A stretch of 64,000 nt of DNA, taken from Synechococcales cyanobacterium bin59.metabat.ball.084. GTDB lineage: Bacteria; Cyanobacteriota; Cyanobacteriia; Cyanobacteriales; Chamaesiphonaceae. A program made the position numbers and the translations under genes. The stretch is taken from positions 1-64,000 of the forward strand of contig JAAFHZ010000007.1 of NCBI GenBank assembly GCA_013297675.1, given 5' to 3'. The notes under the pieces are model-generated. The model worked only from the letters and a program-made list of their open reading frames with translations. It was not told where the DNA came from and ran no database searches. This document shows, in pieces, positions 16,665 through 26,434 of the stretch. Every line of letters starts with the position of its first letter. Within the stretch, counting starts at the first letter, position 1.

Positions 16665-17597
16665 TTAATGGTGACGAGCAATATTGTGAGTAGAAAAGTC
16701 TTGAGCAAGCTCAGTATTTGGAAAAATCGCACGAGCCGCCTCTAACAAGTCTTCTAAGCCGATCGGGTTGCCGGGAGCATAGCGAGGACTAAAGTGAGTG
16801 AGCACTAATTGTTTGACCTGGGCACTCAAAGCTACCTGTGCCGCCATCGTGCAAGTGGAATGAAGTCGATCGAAGGCCATTTGGGCATCGGCATGGGCAA
16901 AAGTCGATTCGTGAATCAGCAAATCGGCTCCTTGAGCTAAGGTAATAGAGTTTTCACAAAACACTGTATCGGTGCAATACACCACCACTCTGCCTTTTTC
17001 CATAGCGCCACAGAGATCTTTGCCGTTGATTTGTCGTCCGTCTGGCAAGGTAATAGTTTCGCCATTTTTGAGTTGACCCAGCATTGGCCCAGCCGGAACG
17101 CCCAAGGCGTTGGCTTTGGCCACATCCAGTTTGCCCGGTCGATCGGTTTCTTCTACCCGATAGCCAAAAGCGGGCACCTTGTGCTTAAGAGGAATGCAGC
17201 TTACCTTAAAATCTGCCTCTTCATACACAATCCCCTCTTGGACAGTATGGATTTTGATTGGATAGTTGAAATGAGTATAAGAATATTTCTGGCTGGCATG
17301 GAGATATTCTGACAGTCCAGGTGGGCCATAAATATCAATTCGATCAGGATTTCCGGCCATGCCATAGGTCGCTAGCAAGCCCATCAGGCCAAAAATATGG
17401 TCGCCATGTAAATGGGTGACAAAAATCCGCCGGATTTGGCCAATTTTTACATCACAGCGCAAAATTTGGTGTTGGGTTGCTTCACCACAGTCAAATAGCC
17501 ATACCTCTGCTCGCTGGGGTAAGTTCAGTGCCAAGCTAGAAACATTGCGCCCTCGGGTGGGCACTCCAGAAGATGTCCCGAGAAAAGTTACTTGCAC
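16665..17597 (-). CDS. rnz: Ribonuclease Z
   Basis: RNase Z cleaves the 3' trailer from tRNA precursors. The 310-residue metallo-beta-lactamase-fold protein begins VQVTFLGTSSGVPTRGRN and carries the zinc motif THLHGDHIFGL, the later HESTF and THFSPRY. A GTG at 17597 gives the family's usual N-terminus; the frame also continues to an ATG at 17636 that would add 13 residues. The length is normal. It is separated from the kinase gene upstream by about 120 bases. Confidence 0.93.
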   Translation of the reverse strand: MQVTFLGTSSGVPTRGRNVSSLALNLPQRAEVWLFDCGEATQHQILRCDVKIGQIRRIFVTHLHGDHIFGLMGLLATYGMAGNPDRIDIYGPPGLSEYLHASQKYSYTHFNYPIKIHTVQEGIVYEEADFKVSCIPLKHKVPAFGYRVEETDRPGKLDVAKANALGVPAGPMLGQLKNGETITLPDGRQINGKDLCGAMEKGRVVVYCTDTVFCENSITLAQGADLLIHESTFAHADAQMAFDRLHSTCTMAAQVALSAQVKQLVLTHFSPRYAPGNPIGLEDLLEAARAIFPNTELAQDFSTHNIARHH

Positions 17598-17718
17598 GGC
17601 AATTTTGTGTGACGTTCTTTGGCTAGATCTTAGCATCTACAACAGAAATCGCGGACTTACTGGGTTAGATCTAAGTTTCAGTAGGAAAAACTGATGGCAA
17701 AATCTTATCAACTCTAAC

Positions 17719-18759
17719 TCACTCCTGCTGACTGGCTATCCGCATCGCCCATTGCACAGCCGGGGGTAAATTTACATCATTGACCATAGTTTGATGATCA
17801 CTCATCCCCTGGGTATACTTGCTATCAATATAGCGACGTAGTTTGGTACGCAGTTGCCGACTGTCGATCGCCTGTAACACCTGCACTGCCGATTGATAGC
17901 GATCGGTTAAAGATATCCGAATCATTTTGTCGATGATATCGGCTAAGTCTTCACTGATCTGCACTTCCGATCGCCAGCGAACTTCCGAAGTGCGAGGATC
18001 TACTGTGAAGTAAATTGGCTCTTTGCCAGTGAGGAGAAAAATACAGGTCATGCCTAGAGCATAAATATCACTGGCATAAACTGGCTGTCCAGAAATCTGC
18101 TCAGGTGGAGCGTAGCCAGGAGTGCCGATCGCCTTGATGGTCAAGCGTTTATCGTCTTGATGTGAACCTTCTCGATCGGCCACTGCCCCAAAATCAATAA
18201 GTACTAGCCGATTATCGGTAGGGCAATGAATAATATTTTGGGGCTTAATATCTCGATGAATCAACCGACAGCTATGAACATAAATAAGGAGGTGCAGCAT
18301 TTCTGCCAAAAAATCTTGAACTTCGGCCTCGGTTTTGGTGGTTTGCGCACGAATAGCTGCAAAAAGAGTATCACCGGGAATATATTCTTGCACCAAATAC
18401 ATTTCACCATCTTTGCGAAAGTAATCGATCAGTAAAGGAATTTGACTATGGCTGCCCAAATAGCTCAGAGTGCGGGCTTCTACATAAAAACGCCACTTGG
18501 CGATCGTCAACAGAGCCGGATTGGTAAACTTGGGTACCAAGTGCTTAATTACACAGAGGGGCTGGCCAGGTAAATAAACATTACGCGCTAGGTAAGTAAT
18601 GGCAAAACCACCTCTGCCCAAAATTTTAAAAATTTGATACCGATTCGCTAACAGCCCTTCATCATCAGCTAAGTCACCGCTTTCTATCGGATATTCGATA
18701 CTATCAGAAAGGAAAAGGGAACTGCCTGCTAATGGTTGAGTAGGAATAGAGCTAGACAT
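17719..18759 (-). CDS. Serine/threonine protein kinase (Hanks type)
   Basis: The 346-residue protein shows GRGGFAITYLA (P-loop), VIKHL (ATP-anchoring Lys), HRDIKPQN with catalytic Asp170, DFGAVAD with Asp189, and GYAPPEQ. The substitution DFGAVAD plus a GRGGFAITYLA loop is typical of cyanobacterial SpkB/SpkC-like kinases. There is no membrane helix, repeat or sensor domain after the kinase core, so it is a short soluble version. Substrates are unknown. It is divergent from ycf23. Confidence 0.93.
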   Translation of the reverse strand: MSSSIPTQPLAGSSLFLSDSIEYPIESGDLADDEGLLANRYQIFKILGRGGFAITYLARNVYLPGQPLCVIKHLVPKFTNPALLTIAKWRFYVEARTLSYLGSHSQIPLLIDYFRKDGEMYLVQEYIPGDTLFAAIRAQTTKTEAEVQDFLAEMLHLLIYVHSCRLIHRDIKPQNIIHCPTDNRLVLIDFGAVADREGSHQDDKRLTIKAIGTPGYAPPEQISGQPVYASDIYALGMTCIFLLTGKEPIYFTVDPRTSEVRWRSEVQISEDLADIIDKMIRISLTDRYQSAVQVLQAIDSRQLRTKLRRYIDSKYTQGMSDHQTMVNDVNLPPAVQWAMRIASQQE

Positions 18760-18956
18760 GGAGACATACCCACGAAAACTAAAAAAACTGGGTAAACGGC
18801 AAATTGGCAGTTATCGGTCAACAGCACCATTGAGATAAAAAAATAAATCAATAGACCACACACTTTTGATATTTTCTCCTAAATATCAAGGAGATTATGA
18901 TGAAAGGGTTGAATTCGGCTAAAATACTGATTCAAATCATTCTGGAGCAATAGCTC

Positions 18957-19712
18957 ATGTCTAATCTTGATTCTTTACAGGCGGCTTTTTCTCAGCGTCG
19001 AGCTTTGAAAGTAATTAGTGGCTTAAACAACTTCGATGCCGGACGAGTAGCAGCAGTGGTAAAAGCTGCCGATCGGGGTAATGCCACATTCATCGACATT
19101 GCAGCCAGTCCTCAGCTAGTGAAAATGGCTAAGCAGCTTACTAACTTACCTATTTGCGCCTCGGCTGTTGATGCGGAGCTATTGGCGGCAGCAGTAGCGG
19201 CCGGTGCTGATTTGGTAGAAATTGGTAACTTCGATAGTTTTTATGAGCAGGGTATTAAGTTTGAAGCGGCTGAGGTGATTGCTTTAACCCAAGCCACTCG
19301 TAAGCTGTTGCCAACCACTCTACTATCTGTGACCGTACCCCATATTTTAGCGTTAGATCAACAGGTGGAGCTAGCTCAAACCTTGGTATCTTTGGGTGCC
19401 GATATCATTCAAACAGAAGGTGGTACTAGTGCTAATCCTCTCCACCCTGGTACTTGGGGCTTAATCGAAAAAGCTGCGCCTACTTTGGCCGCCACGATCG
19501 AAATTGCGCGGGCAGTGAGCGTACCGGTGCTCTGTGCCTCAGGAATCTCTAGTATTACAGCACCTTTGGCGATCGCCGCTGGAGCTGCCGGTGTGGGAGT
19601 TGGCAGCGCCATCAATAAGCTCGATGATGAGCTAGCGATGATTGCCACCGTGCGCAGCTTAGTAGATGCTTTGACTACCTCTACCTACAAGAGTGCGGCT
19701 TTGAGGGCATAG
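18957..19712 (+). CDS. ycf23: Ycf23 (DUF561) TIM-barrel protein
   Basis: The 251-residue protein is an (alpha/beta)8 barrel, with GADLVEIGNFDSFYEQG and GADIIQTEGGTS as phosphate- or ligand-binding loops. It matches the Ycf23/DUF561 family of cyanobacteria and red-algal plastids, which has no proven reaction. The length is normal. Its last 28 bases overlap the 3' end of the convergent aminotransferase gene. Confidence 0.88.
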   Translation: MSNLDSLQAAFSQRRALKVISGLNNFDAGRVAAVVKAADRGNATFIDIAASPQLVKMAKQLTNLPICASAVDAELLAAAVAAGADLVEIGNFDSFYEQGIKFEAAEVIALTQATRKLLPTTLLSVTVPHILALDQQVELAQTLVSLGADIIQTEGGTSANPLHPGTWGLIEKAAPTLAATIEIARAVSVPVLCASGISSITAPLAIAAGAAGVGVGSAINKLDDELAMIATVRSLVDALTTSTYKSAALRA

Positions 19713-20812
19713 GTGACTCGCTCTTGTTCTGCGGCAGTAATTTCTGGGAACATCGGAATCGACAATACCTGATGGGAGACTTCTTCGGTAACGGGGAAGT
19801 CTCCTGGCTTGTAGCCCAGGTCTTTGTAGACTGCTTGCAAATGCAGAGGCAAAGGATAGTAAATCATCGAGATGATGCCAGCTTCTTGCAGCTTTGCCCG
19901 CACTGCATCACGGCGGCTGCCGTCGGTGCCGCCTAAAATTCTGAGGGTGTATTGATTCCAGGCCGATTTGCCCGGTGCGGGAGTAGGCTGGGGCAGAATG
20001 ATATCGGGGATATCCCTGAGGAGCTGCTGGTATCGATCGGCCACGGCTTGCCTGCCCGCAGTCCATTTATCTAGGTAGCGCAGTTTAATAGATAGTATGG
20101 CTGCTTGCACCGCGTCTAACCGACTGTTGATGCCTACAACTTCGTGATAGTAGCGCATTCGACTGCCGTGCTCCCGGTACATCCGAGCATCAGCCGCCCA
20201 AGTTGGATCATTGAGCGTAATGGCTCCGCCGTCGCCGCAACCACCCAAGTTTTTGGTAGGGAAAAAGCTAAAACAGCCCACATGGCCAATGCTGCCGGTC
20301 TGTTGGCCTGCCCACTCAGCGCTAGCAGACTGGGCACAGTCTTCGATGACTTTCAGGTGATGACTGTTGGCGATCGACATCAGCGCAGTCATGTCTACTG
20401 GTCTGCCAAACAAATGCACAGGCATAATTGCTTTGGTCTGGGGCGTAATGGCCGCAGCAATTTTGTTTAAGTCAATGTTATAGGTGTTGGGATCAATATC
20501 TACCAAAACTGGCTTTGCACCAGCCGCGCTAATCATTTCGGCAGTGGCAATGAAGGTAAAAGGGGTGGTGATTACTTCGTCACCCGCGCCAATTCCCAAA
20601 ATCTTTAAGGCCAAATACAAAGCGTCAGTACCAGAGTTGCAGCCTACGGCATCAGCAGTGCCCACATATTTGGCAAATTCTTGCTCGAACGCTTGCACTC
20701 CCGGCCCGCCGATATACGCACCAGAGGCCAGCACAGAGAGCACAGCGGCATCTATTTCGGCTCCGATCGCCTGATATTGTCGTTTGAGGTCTAGGGGGGG
20801 GATGGTACTCAC
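19685..20812 (-). CDS. DegT/DnrJ/EryC1/StrS aminotransferase
   Basis: This PLP enzyme of the nucleotide-sugar aminotransferase family has 375 residues. GCNSGTDALYLAL forms the phosphate site, EDCAQS holds the pyridine-binding Asp and SFFPTKNLGGCGDGG carries the Schiff-base Lys. Members make amino-sugars for surface polysaccharide. The neighbours give no pathway partner. The ATG at 20812 sits next to the divergent fetB-like gene. Confidence 0.92.
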   Translation of the reverse strand: MSTIPPLDLKRQYQAIGAEIDAAVLSVLASGAYIGGPGVQAFEQEFAKYVGTADAVGCNSGTDALYLALKILGIGAGDEVITTPFTFIATAEMISAAGAKPVLVDIDPNTYNIDLNKIAAAITPQTKAIMPVHLFGRPVDMTALMSIANSHHLKVIEDCAQSASAEWAGQQTGSIGHVGCFSFFPTKNLGGCGDGGAITLNDPTWAADARMYREHGSRMRYYHEVVGINSRLDAVQAAILSIKLRYLDKWTAGRQAVADRYQQLLRDIPDIILPQPTPAPGKSAWNQYTLRILGGTDGSRRDAVRAKLQEAGIISMIYYPLPLHLQAVYKDLGYKPGDFPVTEEVSHQVLSIPMFPEITAAEQERVTYALKAALL

Positions 20813-20874
20813 TATGTTTGCGTCCGAAAATATGTAAACTATTTTAACCGTGGCTAACCCACAATTGAGTACTC

Positions 20875-21657
20875 GTGGAAAAATTACCTGAATTAAGTTT
20901 GACCGATTTGGCAGTGATGGGTGGCTTGGTGGCGGTGGCTGCTGGGTTACTGCTGTGGTTAAGGATGAAGCTCATTGGGCAATTGTTCCTCTCGGTGGCG
21001 CGAGCCGCTCTGCAAGTTTTGATGCTGGGGATCTTTTTTAGTCTGATTTTGCGCACTGCACAGCCCTGGGCGAGTGAGATCGGTTCCCTTGTCTTAATAT
21101 TTGTGGTAGCAGTGGCCACTAGCAGTCGGTTAGGGAAATCTTGGCGGCAGTTGTTACCGCTGATTTTTGGGATATTTTTGCTGAGTACTGGGTTAGTGCT
21201 GGGGTATGTTTATCTGCTGGTGGGTCGTGGGCAGATTTCGATCGGCTATTTGCCCATGTTAGTTGGCATTTTAATGGCGGCTAGTCCGCCCGTGACTATT
21301 ACAGTGGGTCAAAGGTTTTTAGAATCTTTACTGCAGGAGCAGGAGGCGATCGAAACTCGTTTGAGCTTAGGAGCGACTGGCCATCAATGGTTGCAGGTAT
21401 ACCAGCGCCAAGCTCTGTACCAAAGCCTCCAACCGGCGCTGCAAACTCTGGCTTTGACTGGTCTGGTGACAGTACCAAGCTGGATGGCTGGAGCGATGTT
21501 AGCGGGGATGACTCCGCTGTTAGCGGCAGCTTATCAGGTAGTGCTATTGGTGACGATTATGACCCACCAAATTTTGACTGGGGTGCTTTTGCTGATAGGC
21601 ATAAGTAAACTTTGCTGCGATGAGGCTGGCCGATGGCGCAGCCTGACCAAAAATTAA
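20875..21657 (+). CDS. fetB: FetB/UPF0014 family ABC permease (putative iron exporter)
   Basis: The 260-residue protein has about seven membrane helices. The central motif (SPPVTITVGQRFLESL, then EQEAIETRLSLGAT) is that of the YbbM/FetB family, whose E. coli member pairs with the ATPase FetA to export iron and resist peroxide. No FetA-like ATPase gene adjoins it here. The start is a GTG at 20875, shared with a short intergenic space to the divergent aminotransferase. It converges on the dedA family gene with a 4-base overlap. Confidence 0.8.
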   Translation: MEKLPELSLTDLAVMGGLVAVAAGLLLWLRMKLIGQLFLSVARAALQVLMLGIFFSLILRTAQPWASEIGSLVLIFVVAVATSSRLGKSWRQLLPLIFGIFLLSTGLVLGYVYLLVGRGQISIGYLPMLVGILMAASPPVTITVGQRFLESLLQEQEAIETRLSLGATGHQWLQVYQRQALYQSLQPALQTLALTGLVTVPSWMAGAMLAGMTPLLAAAYQVVLLVTIMTHQILTGVLLLIGISKLCCDEAGRWRSLTKN

Positions 21658-22307
21658 TGCTTCTTGTTTTTTCTCATTTCTTGCAAGATGTGAATTGCTG
21701 AAGGAATAAAAGATAGCAAAATTACGCACAAAGTAATTAATATCAGATATTTTTCAACATTTCCTTTGCCGACAGCCTTTTCTAATGCTTCGCCAGCAAA
21801 ATATCCCAGGAGATTGAGGCCAACTGCCCACAAAAATCCACCCACAATGTTGTAGGTCATAAATGTTTTGTACTTCATGGCCGCAGCGCCAGCCACAATC
21901 GGTGCAAAAGTCCGCACAATCGCCACAAATCGCGCGGCAACCACTGCTAATGGCCCTTTTTTATCATAGAAATCTTGGGCAGCAATCAGGTATTTTTTCT
22001 TGAATACTACGGAGTCTTCTTTTTCAAATAGGCCACGACCATACTTTCTGCCCGTGTAATAGCCCACATTGTCACCCAAAACTGCCGCCACAAAACTGCC
22101 AAAGCACATTACAGCAATACTCCAAATTCCTGGATTGGCGTAACATAAAAAGCCGGTGGTCAGCAACAAACTATCGCCGGGTAGAAAAAAACCAAAGAAG
22201 AGTCCAGACTCAGCAAAGATCACAAACCATATTGGTAGGTAACTCCAATAGCCCAGGGTTTTCATCAACCACTCAATCTTTGCTTGAATATCTAAATCCA
22301 TGATCAT
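21654..22307 (-). CDS. DedA family membrane protein
   Basis: The 217-residue protein has DedA/SNARE-associated signatures: ESGLFFGFFLPGDSLLLTTG, GDNVGYYTGRKYG, and RFVAIVRTFAPIVAGAAAM with the conserved Arg pair. The family acts in polyprenyl-phosphate or phospholipid translocation. There are four to six hydrophobic helices. The start ATG (22307) is followed two codons later by a second ATG. Confidence 0.92.
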   Translation of the reverse strand: MIMDLDIQAKIEWLMKTLGYWSYLPIWFVIFAESGLFFGFFLPGDSLLLTTGFLCYANPGIWSIAVMCFGSFVAAVLGDNVGYYTGRKYGRGLFEKEDSVVFKKKYLIAAQDFYDKKGPLAVVAARFVAIVRTFAPIVAGAAAMKYKTFMTYNIVGGFLWAVGLNLLGYFAGEALEKAVGKGNVEKYLILITLCVILLSFIPSAIHILQEMRKNKKH

Positions 22308-22399
22308 TCCTCACCCTAAAAAATACGTACAAATAGCCAAACCATTTTAGTTGAAAGGAACTGCCGCTTCCTGCAAAATAGTATTAATTATTAACTTGA

Positions 22400-22606
22400 T
22401 TACTTATTAACTTTGTTGGTGCTACGCACAGCCACATAAAATAACCCAACTGTTAGGGGAATACTCAGGGCTAGAATGGTTCCAGTGATGGTGGTGCCAT
22501 ATTCTGGTGTGCCAGAAGTCAGCTCAAATACCGAACCCACAGCAGCGATCGCTGTAATACAGGCTCCTAACAGACAAATGCTCCCCAAGGGGGTGTAATT
22601 AAACAC
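22400..22606 (-). CDS. Small two-helix membrane protein
   Basis: The 68-residue product has two hydrophobic helices (ICLLGACITAIAAVGSVF and ILALSIPLTVGLFYVAV) joined by a polar loop ELTSGTPEYGTT. It begins at a GTG whose G is the last base of the def stop codon (TAGTG), so translation is probably coupled to def. It looks like a conserved cyanobacterial protein but I cannot name it. Confidence 0.75.
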   Translation of the reverse strand: MFNYTPLGSICLLGACITAIAAVGSVFELTSGTPEYGTTITGTILALSIPLTVGLFYVAVRSTNKVNK

Positions 22607-23181
22607 TAACTAACTCCTGAACTAACGGGTTGAACGGCTTGAATAGAAAGACCATGCTTTTTCAATTCGGCGGTGAGGGTGAGGCTGTCATCGATGCGAT
22701 CGACAAACAACACGCCGCTGAGATGATCCATTTCGTGCTGAATAATTCTGGCCAAAAAGCCGTCGGTTTTGAGGTGGCAAGGACGACCGTTTTCGTCTTT
22801 ATAAGAAATTTCTACGGTTTCTGGGCGCTCTACATGCATGTACACGCCAGGAACGCTTAAGCAGCCTTCTTGGTCTTTGGCTAAGACTTTGCCACAATTT
22901 TTGACTTCTGGATTAATCAAAATCAGCGGTGGTATTGCCGGATTCTCTGGCTCACTGTCGATTACAATCAATTGCTTATTGATACCTACCTGGGGGGCCG
23001 CTAAGCCCACTCCGTCGGCAGTGTACATAGTTTGGAGCATCTGCACCACCGTTTGACGCAGTTCATCATCAACTTTGTTGACTCGTTTAGCTGGCTGCCG
23101 GAGTACCCGATCGCCTAACTTATGAATGCTGAGGGGCGATTTATCTAATTTTTTCTTTTCTACCAGAATCTGCACGGCCAT
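22606..23181 (-). CDS. def: Peptide deformylase
   Basis: Def removes the formyl group from nascent proteins. The 191-residue protein has all three motifs: GVGLAAPQVG, EGCLS (metal Cys) and HEMDHL (two metal His and the catalytic Glu). The length is usual for a type 1B enzyme. It forms an operon with the small membrane protein downstream. Confidence 0.95.
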   Translation of the reverse strand: MAVQILVEKKKLDKSPLSIHKLGDRVLRQPAKRVNKVDDELRQTVVQMLQTMYTADGVGLAAPQVGINKQLIVIDSEPENPAIPPLILINPEVKNCGKVLAKDQEGCLSVPGVYMHVERPETVEISYKDENGRPCHLKTDGFLARIIQHEMDHLSGVLFVDRIDDSLTLTAELKKHGLSIQAVQPVSSGVS

Positions 23182-23259
23182 ATAGAGCGGATGGGGGATG
23201 AAGTGATTAGTTTCTACAATTCTTTACGATTCTATCATCCCCTCAGCCCCAGAGCTAGG

Positions 23260-23445
23260 CTATCTGGCATGAACAGCGGCAATGCCTGGAGCATAGGATT
23301 CTATTACCTTACCGGTAGCAGCACAGGTGACTAACAGATAGTCACAAGCCGGACATTGGCTGCGTACTAGTTCTAAGTCTGGGATGTAATGACGCTCTGC
23401 TCGATCGCTGCCGCAGTTAGAACAATTGATTTTGTGGTTTCGCAT
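23260..23445 (-). CDS. Small zinc-ribbon protein
   Basis: The 61-residue protein has two CxxC knuckles (CSNCGS and CPACDY) spaced 20 residues apart, forming a zinc ribbon. Similar short cyanobacterial proteins are often labelled PriA-like, but it lacks every helicase domain, so that label is not justified. Function unknown; it may bind nucleic acid or a partner protein. Confidence 0.7.
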   Translation of the reverse strand: MRNHKINCSNCGSDRAERHYIPDLELVRSQCPACDYLLVTCAATGKVIESYAPGIAAVHAR

Positions 23446-23625
23446 ATTTTTTTGATCTCCGGAAGAGGCGAGTGGTGTGGGGAGGGTGAAGCAGGTAAAG
23501 GCCGTAAGTTAAAAACTACGATCCCATCAGGGATCGATCTAAAACCACACAGTATCCACGAATTCATATCCTTCCATTAATCCATAAATCTTCTGAATAC
23601 CATTGGAAAATATTATTAAGAAAAT

Positions 23626-23656
23626 AAAAACCCCTCGCTTCAGCGAAGGGTTTTTA
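23626..23656 (-). terminator. Terminator of psbD
   Basis: AAAAACCC..TCGCT pairs with AGCGA..GGGTTTTT around a two-base loop. On the minus strand it follows the psbD stop by about 30 bases. Confidence 0.9.
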
Positions 23657-23688
23657 TCTTAGAAATCCAAAGGATTTCACTAAAATTC

Positions 23689-24744
23689 TTACAAAGCGTT
23701 GCCGCGAGGCAGAACTTCTTCAGGGAAAGCAAACTGCTCATGAGGCTGATCTTGAGGAGCCATCCAAGCGCGAATACCTTCGTTCAACAAGATGTTCTTG
23801 GTGTAGAAAGTTTCAAACTCAGGGTCTTCAGCAGCACGTAACTCTTGAGAAGTGAAGTCGTAGGCGCGGAGGTTTAAAGCCAAACCAACAATGCCCACAG
23901 AACTCATCCACAGACCAGTTACTGGTACAAACAGCATAAAGAAGTGCAACCAACGCTTGTTGGAGAAAGCAATTCCAAAAATCTGAGACCAAAAACGGTT
24001 AGCAGTAACCATCGAATAGGTTTCTTCAGCTTGAGTAGGTTCAAACGCCCGGAAGGTATTGGGGTTTTCGCTATCTTCAAACAAGGTGTTTTCTACAGTG
24101 GCACCGTGAATCGCACAGAGTAAAGCGCCACCCAGAATACCGGCTACGCCCATCATGTGGAAGGGGTTGAGCGTCCAGTTGTGGAAGCCCTGCAAGAACA
24201 AGATGAAGCGGAAGATTGCGGCCACTCCAAAAGAAGGAGCGAAGAACCAACCAGATTGACCCAATGGGTAAAGTAAGAAAACGCTGACAAATACCGCGAT
24301 CGGGCCAGAGAAAGCCAGAGCGTTGTAAGGACGAATTCCGACCAGGCGAGCAATTTCAAACTGACGCAGCATGAAGCCGATCAAGCCGAAAGCGCCATGC
24401 AGAGCCACAAATGCCCACAGACCACCCAACTGACACCAGCGAGTGAAATCACCTTGAGCTTCTGGACCCCACAAAAATAGCAAGGAGTGACCCAAGCTGT
24501 TGGGAGGAGTAGATACTGCTACGGTTAGGAAGTTAGCACCTTCGAGGTAGCTAGAAGCCAAACCGTGGGTGTACCAAGAGGTAACAAAAGTGGTACCGGT
24601 CATCCAGCCGCCTAAAGCCAAAAAGGCTGTAGGAAACAGCAAAATGCCAGACCAGCCCACAAATACGAAGCGGTCTTTCTTGAGCCAGTCATCAAGAACG
24701 TCAAACCGTCCCCGCTCCTGGCCTCTATCTAATGCAATGGTCAT
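23689..24744 (-). CDS. psbD: Photosystem II D2 protein
   Basis: The 351-residue product is full-length D2, from [20 protein letters not shown] to the end [12 protein letters not shown]. It has five membrane helices and the His ligands for P680 chlorophyll and non-heme iron. It binds pheophytin and QA in the reaction centre. In most cyanobacteria one psbD copy overlaps psbC. Here no psbC follows and a terminator closes the gene, so this is probably the monocistronic second copy (psbD2-type), which is stress- or high-light-induced in studied species. No damaged residue was noticed. Confidence 0.97.
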   Translation of the reverse strand: MTIALDRGQERGRFDVLDDWLKKDRFVFVGWSGILLFPTAFLALGGWMTGTTFVTSWYTHGLASSYLEGANFLTVAVSTPPNSLGHSLLFLWGPEAQGDFTRWCQLGGLWAFVALHGAFGLIGFMLRQFEIARLVGIRPYNALAFSGPIAVFVSVFLLYPLGQSGWFFAPSFGVAAIFRFILFLQGFHNWTLNPFHMMGVAGILGGALLCAIHGATVENTLFEDSENPNTFRAFEPTQAEETYSMVTANRFWSQIFGIAFSNKRWLHFFMLFVPVTGLWMSSVGIVGLALNLRAYDFTSQELRAAEDPEFETFYTKNILLNEGIRAWMAPQDQPHEQFAFPEEVLPRGNAL

Positions 24745-24960
24745 GTTCTAGGTCCCTTGCGTGATTGAGAATTATTTTAAATTTGGATAGATATAATTTC
24801 TATTCTTTAACAAAATTAGCAGAAAATTTACAATTTGACACGTTTAATCTGCGCTAAATCGGTGCTTACCGGAGCCAGCATGAGCTAAAAGTGTCTACTG
24901 GCAAGGGTTTGAATAGAATTATAAAGAAAATATTAACCGAGAATGTTTTTCTCATACACC

Positions 24961-25000
24961 ATAAAAAATACCCACCAACTGCGGTCAGGGAGTATTTTTT
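24961..25000 (-). terminator. Terminator downstream of tRNA-Gly
   Basis: On the minus strand an AAAAAATAC arm pairs with GTATTTTTT, extended by an imperfect CCC/GGG stem, directly after the tRNA 3' end. Confidence 0.6.
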
Positions 25001-25015
25001 GCTTTTCTTATTTTA

Positions 25016-25086
25016 AGCGGGCGGTGGGAATCGAACCCACAACAACAGCTTGGAAGGCTATGGTTTTACCACTAAACTACGCCCGC
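25016..25086 (-). tRNA. tRNA-Gly (UCC)
   Basis: The minus strand folds into a 71-base cloverleaf. The acceptor GCGGGC pairs with GCCCGC and U is the discriminator. The D-arm contains AGTGGTAAAA, the anticodon loop is CTTCCAA (anticodon TCC) and the T-loop is GGTTCGATTCC. CCA is not encoded. Confidence 0.95.
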
Positions 25087-25155
25087 GCAATCAGTTAACA
25101 CAGCATATCATAAGAAGACAACGGGAGGCAAGGGTGCCTCCGATTGCTTGCCTGA

Positions 25156-25539
25156 TCACACCAACATCATGGGTTTGATGGTGCCGGAGGGCTGCTTGAG
25201 GCTAGCCTCACTGTAGCTGCTCCAGAAGCTAGCAAATTCCCGTGCTTTAGATTCCCAATCTGGATGAATTTTATACATTCGACGAGGACGACCTCGGCCT
25301 TCAACTTTTTTCCAGTAGCCAGAAATCATGCCAGAGCCTTCCAGAAACTTGATGGCGCTATATAGCACCGTATCTGAAAGCCGGAAAGTTTCGGAGTCTT
25401 TTTCTAGGCGAGAAATCAACTCGGTGCCGTAGGAATCGCCATCCATCAAAACAGCCAGGATGTAGCAAACCGCTAGTTCTTGGTTTAGATAAAGTGGCGG
25501 TGGATTTTGAAAGAAGCGGTAAATGTCATCAAATTTCAT
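25156..25539 (-). CDS. PadR family transcriptional regulator
   Basis: The 127-residue protein has a PadR-type winged helix (about residues 20-95). LAVLMDGDSYGTELISRLEK is followed by the recognition segment TVLYSAIKFLEGSGMISGYW and the wing GRGRPRRMYKIH. The start MKFDDIYRFFQNPPPLYL at ATG 25539 is preferred over the GTG at 25551. It stands alone between the tRNA and a DUF3611 gene, so no target is evident. Confidence 0.88.
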   Translation of the reverse strand: MKFDDIYRFFQNPPPLYLNQELAVCYILAVLMDGDSYGTELISRLEKDSETFRLSDTVLYSAIKFLEGSGMISGYWKKVEGRGRPRRMYKIHPDWESKAREFASFWSSYSEASLKQPSGTIKPMMLV

Positions 25540-25824
25540 AGTTTTGACCACTAGAATGCTTTAGAGTACTGAAATCTTGGGTAGGTATAATCATCGTAGC
25601 GATTAGCCTCACACACCCCTTCTCAAACAGCATCGATCTCAGCCTACTGTTTAGCTCAATAAATTTGCCAAACCGTAACTCTACTTATTCGCGATCTAGC
25701 TATTTTTACTGCCGATCGGTTTTAATACTTAGACTGAGTGGATGCCTGTTTTAAGGTTAGCTCGATTATCCTTCCCCTTGGGGAATTTCTATATATACTT
25801 TTCTTTCGATTTGTTGAAAATATC

Positions 25825-26433
25825 ATGACAGAATCTCTTAACAATAGTTCAACTCCGGTAGCCGCTAAAAAAATTGCGTCTAACTTGCGCTTCGCTGGCC
25901 GCTTTGGTCTGTTGGGACAATTGATACCAGCAGTGGTTTCTGGGCTGTCATTATTGATTGCGATCGCCTGGACAGCAGCCAGTAGAAATCCGGCAGGGAT
26001 CGGTACCGATCGAAATACCGGCGGGGGATTAGTCTTCACAGTTTTATCCCTAGCGCTGGCTTTTGCGGGGGTTTTTTGGTTTCTGCGATACAGTTTATCT
26101 GCGCGGAAATTTGCTGATGCCAATACTCGACCCCGTAAAGCAGATACGGTGAAGTTGATTCAGGTGGGATCTGTGATTAATATTATTGGCTTGGCGCTAG
26201 CAATTTTAGGAGCACAAGGTCTGATTTTGAGCCTATTTGGTAAATCTTTGGCGCTGATTAATCCTTTCGCTCTTAGCCAGGTGATGAATAGCGGCTCGAC
26301 TATGGCGAATATTACAATTCAACCAATGGAAATGCTAGAAGTGTTGGCTAATACCCAGAGTATTTTTGCTCACTTCATTGGCTTGATTTTTTCTTTGTGG
26401 CTGCTGAATGGTATTGCGAAGCAGAGCGCCTAG
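25825..26433 (+). CDS. DUF3611 membrane protein
   Basis: The 202-residue protein has four hydrophobic helices and the DUF3611 pattern (FAGRFGLLGQLIPAVVS near the N-terminus, later GGGLVFTVLSLALAF). The family is found in cyanobacteria and chloroplasts and has no assigned reaction. The frame opens at an ATG at 25738, but family similarity starts at ATG 25825. Its stop almost touches the convergent perR-like gene. Confidence 0.82.
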   Translation: MTESLNNSSTPVAAKKIASNLRFAGRFGLLGQLIPAVVSGLSLLIAIAWTAASRNPAGIGTDRNTGGGLVFTVLSLALAFAGVFWFLRYSLSARKFADANTRPRKADTVKLIQVGSVINIIGLALAILGAQGLILSLFGKSLALINPFALSQVMNSGSTMANITIQPMEMLEVLANTQSIFAHFIGLIFSLWLLNGIAKQSA

Positions 26434-26434
26434 A

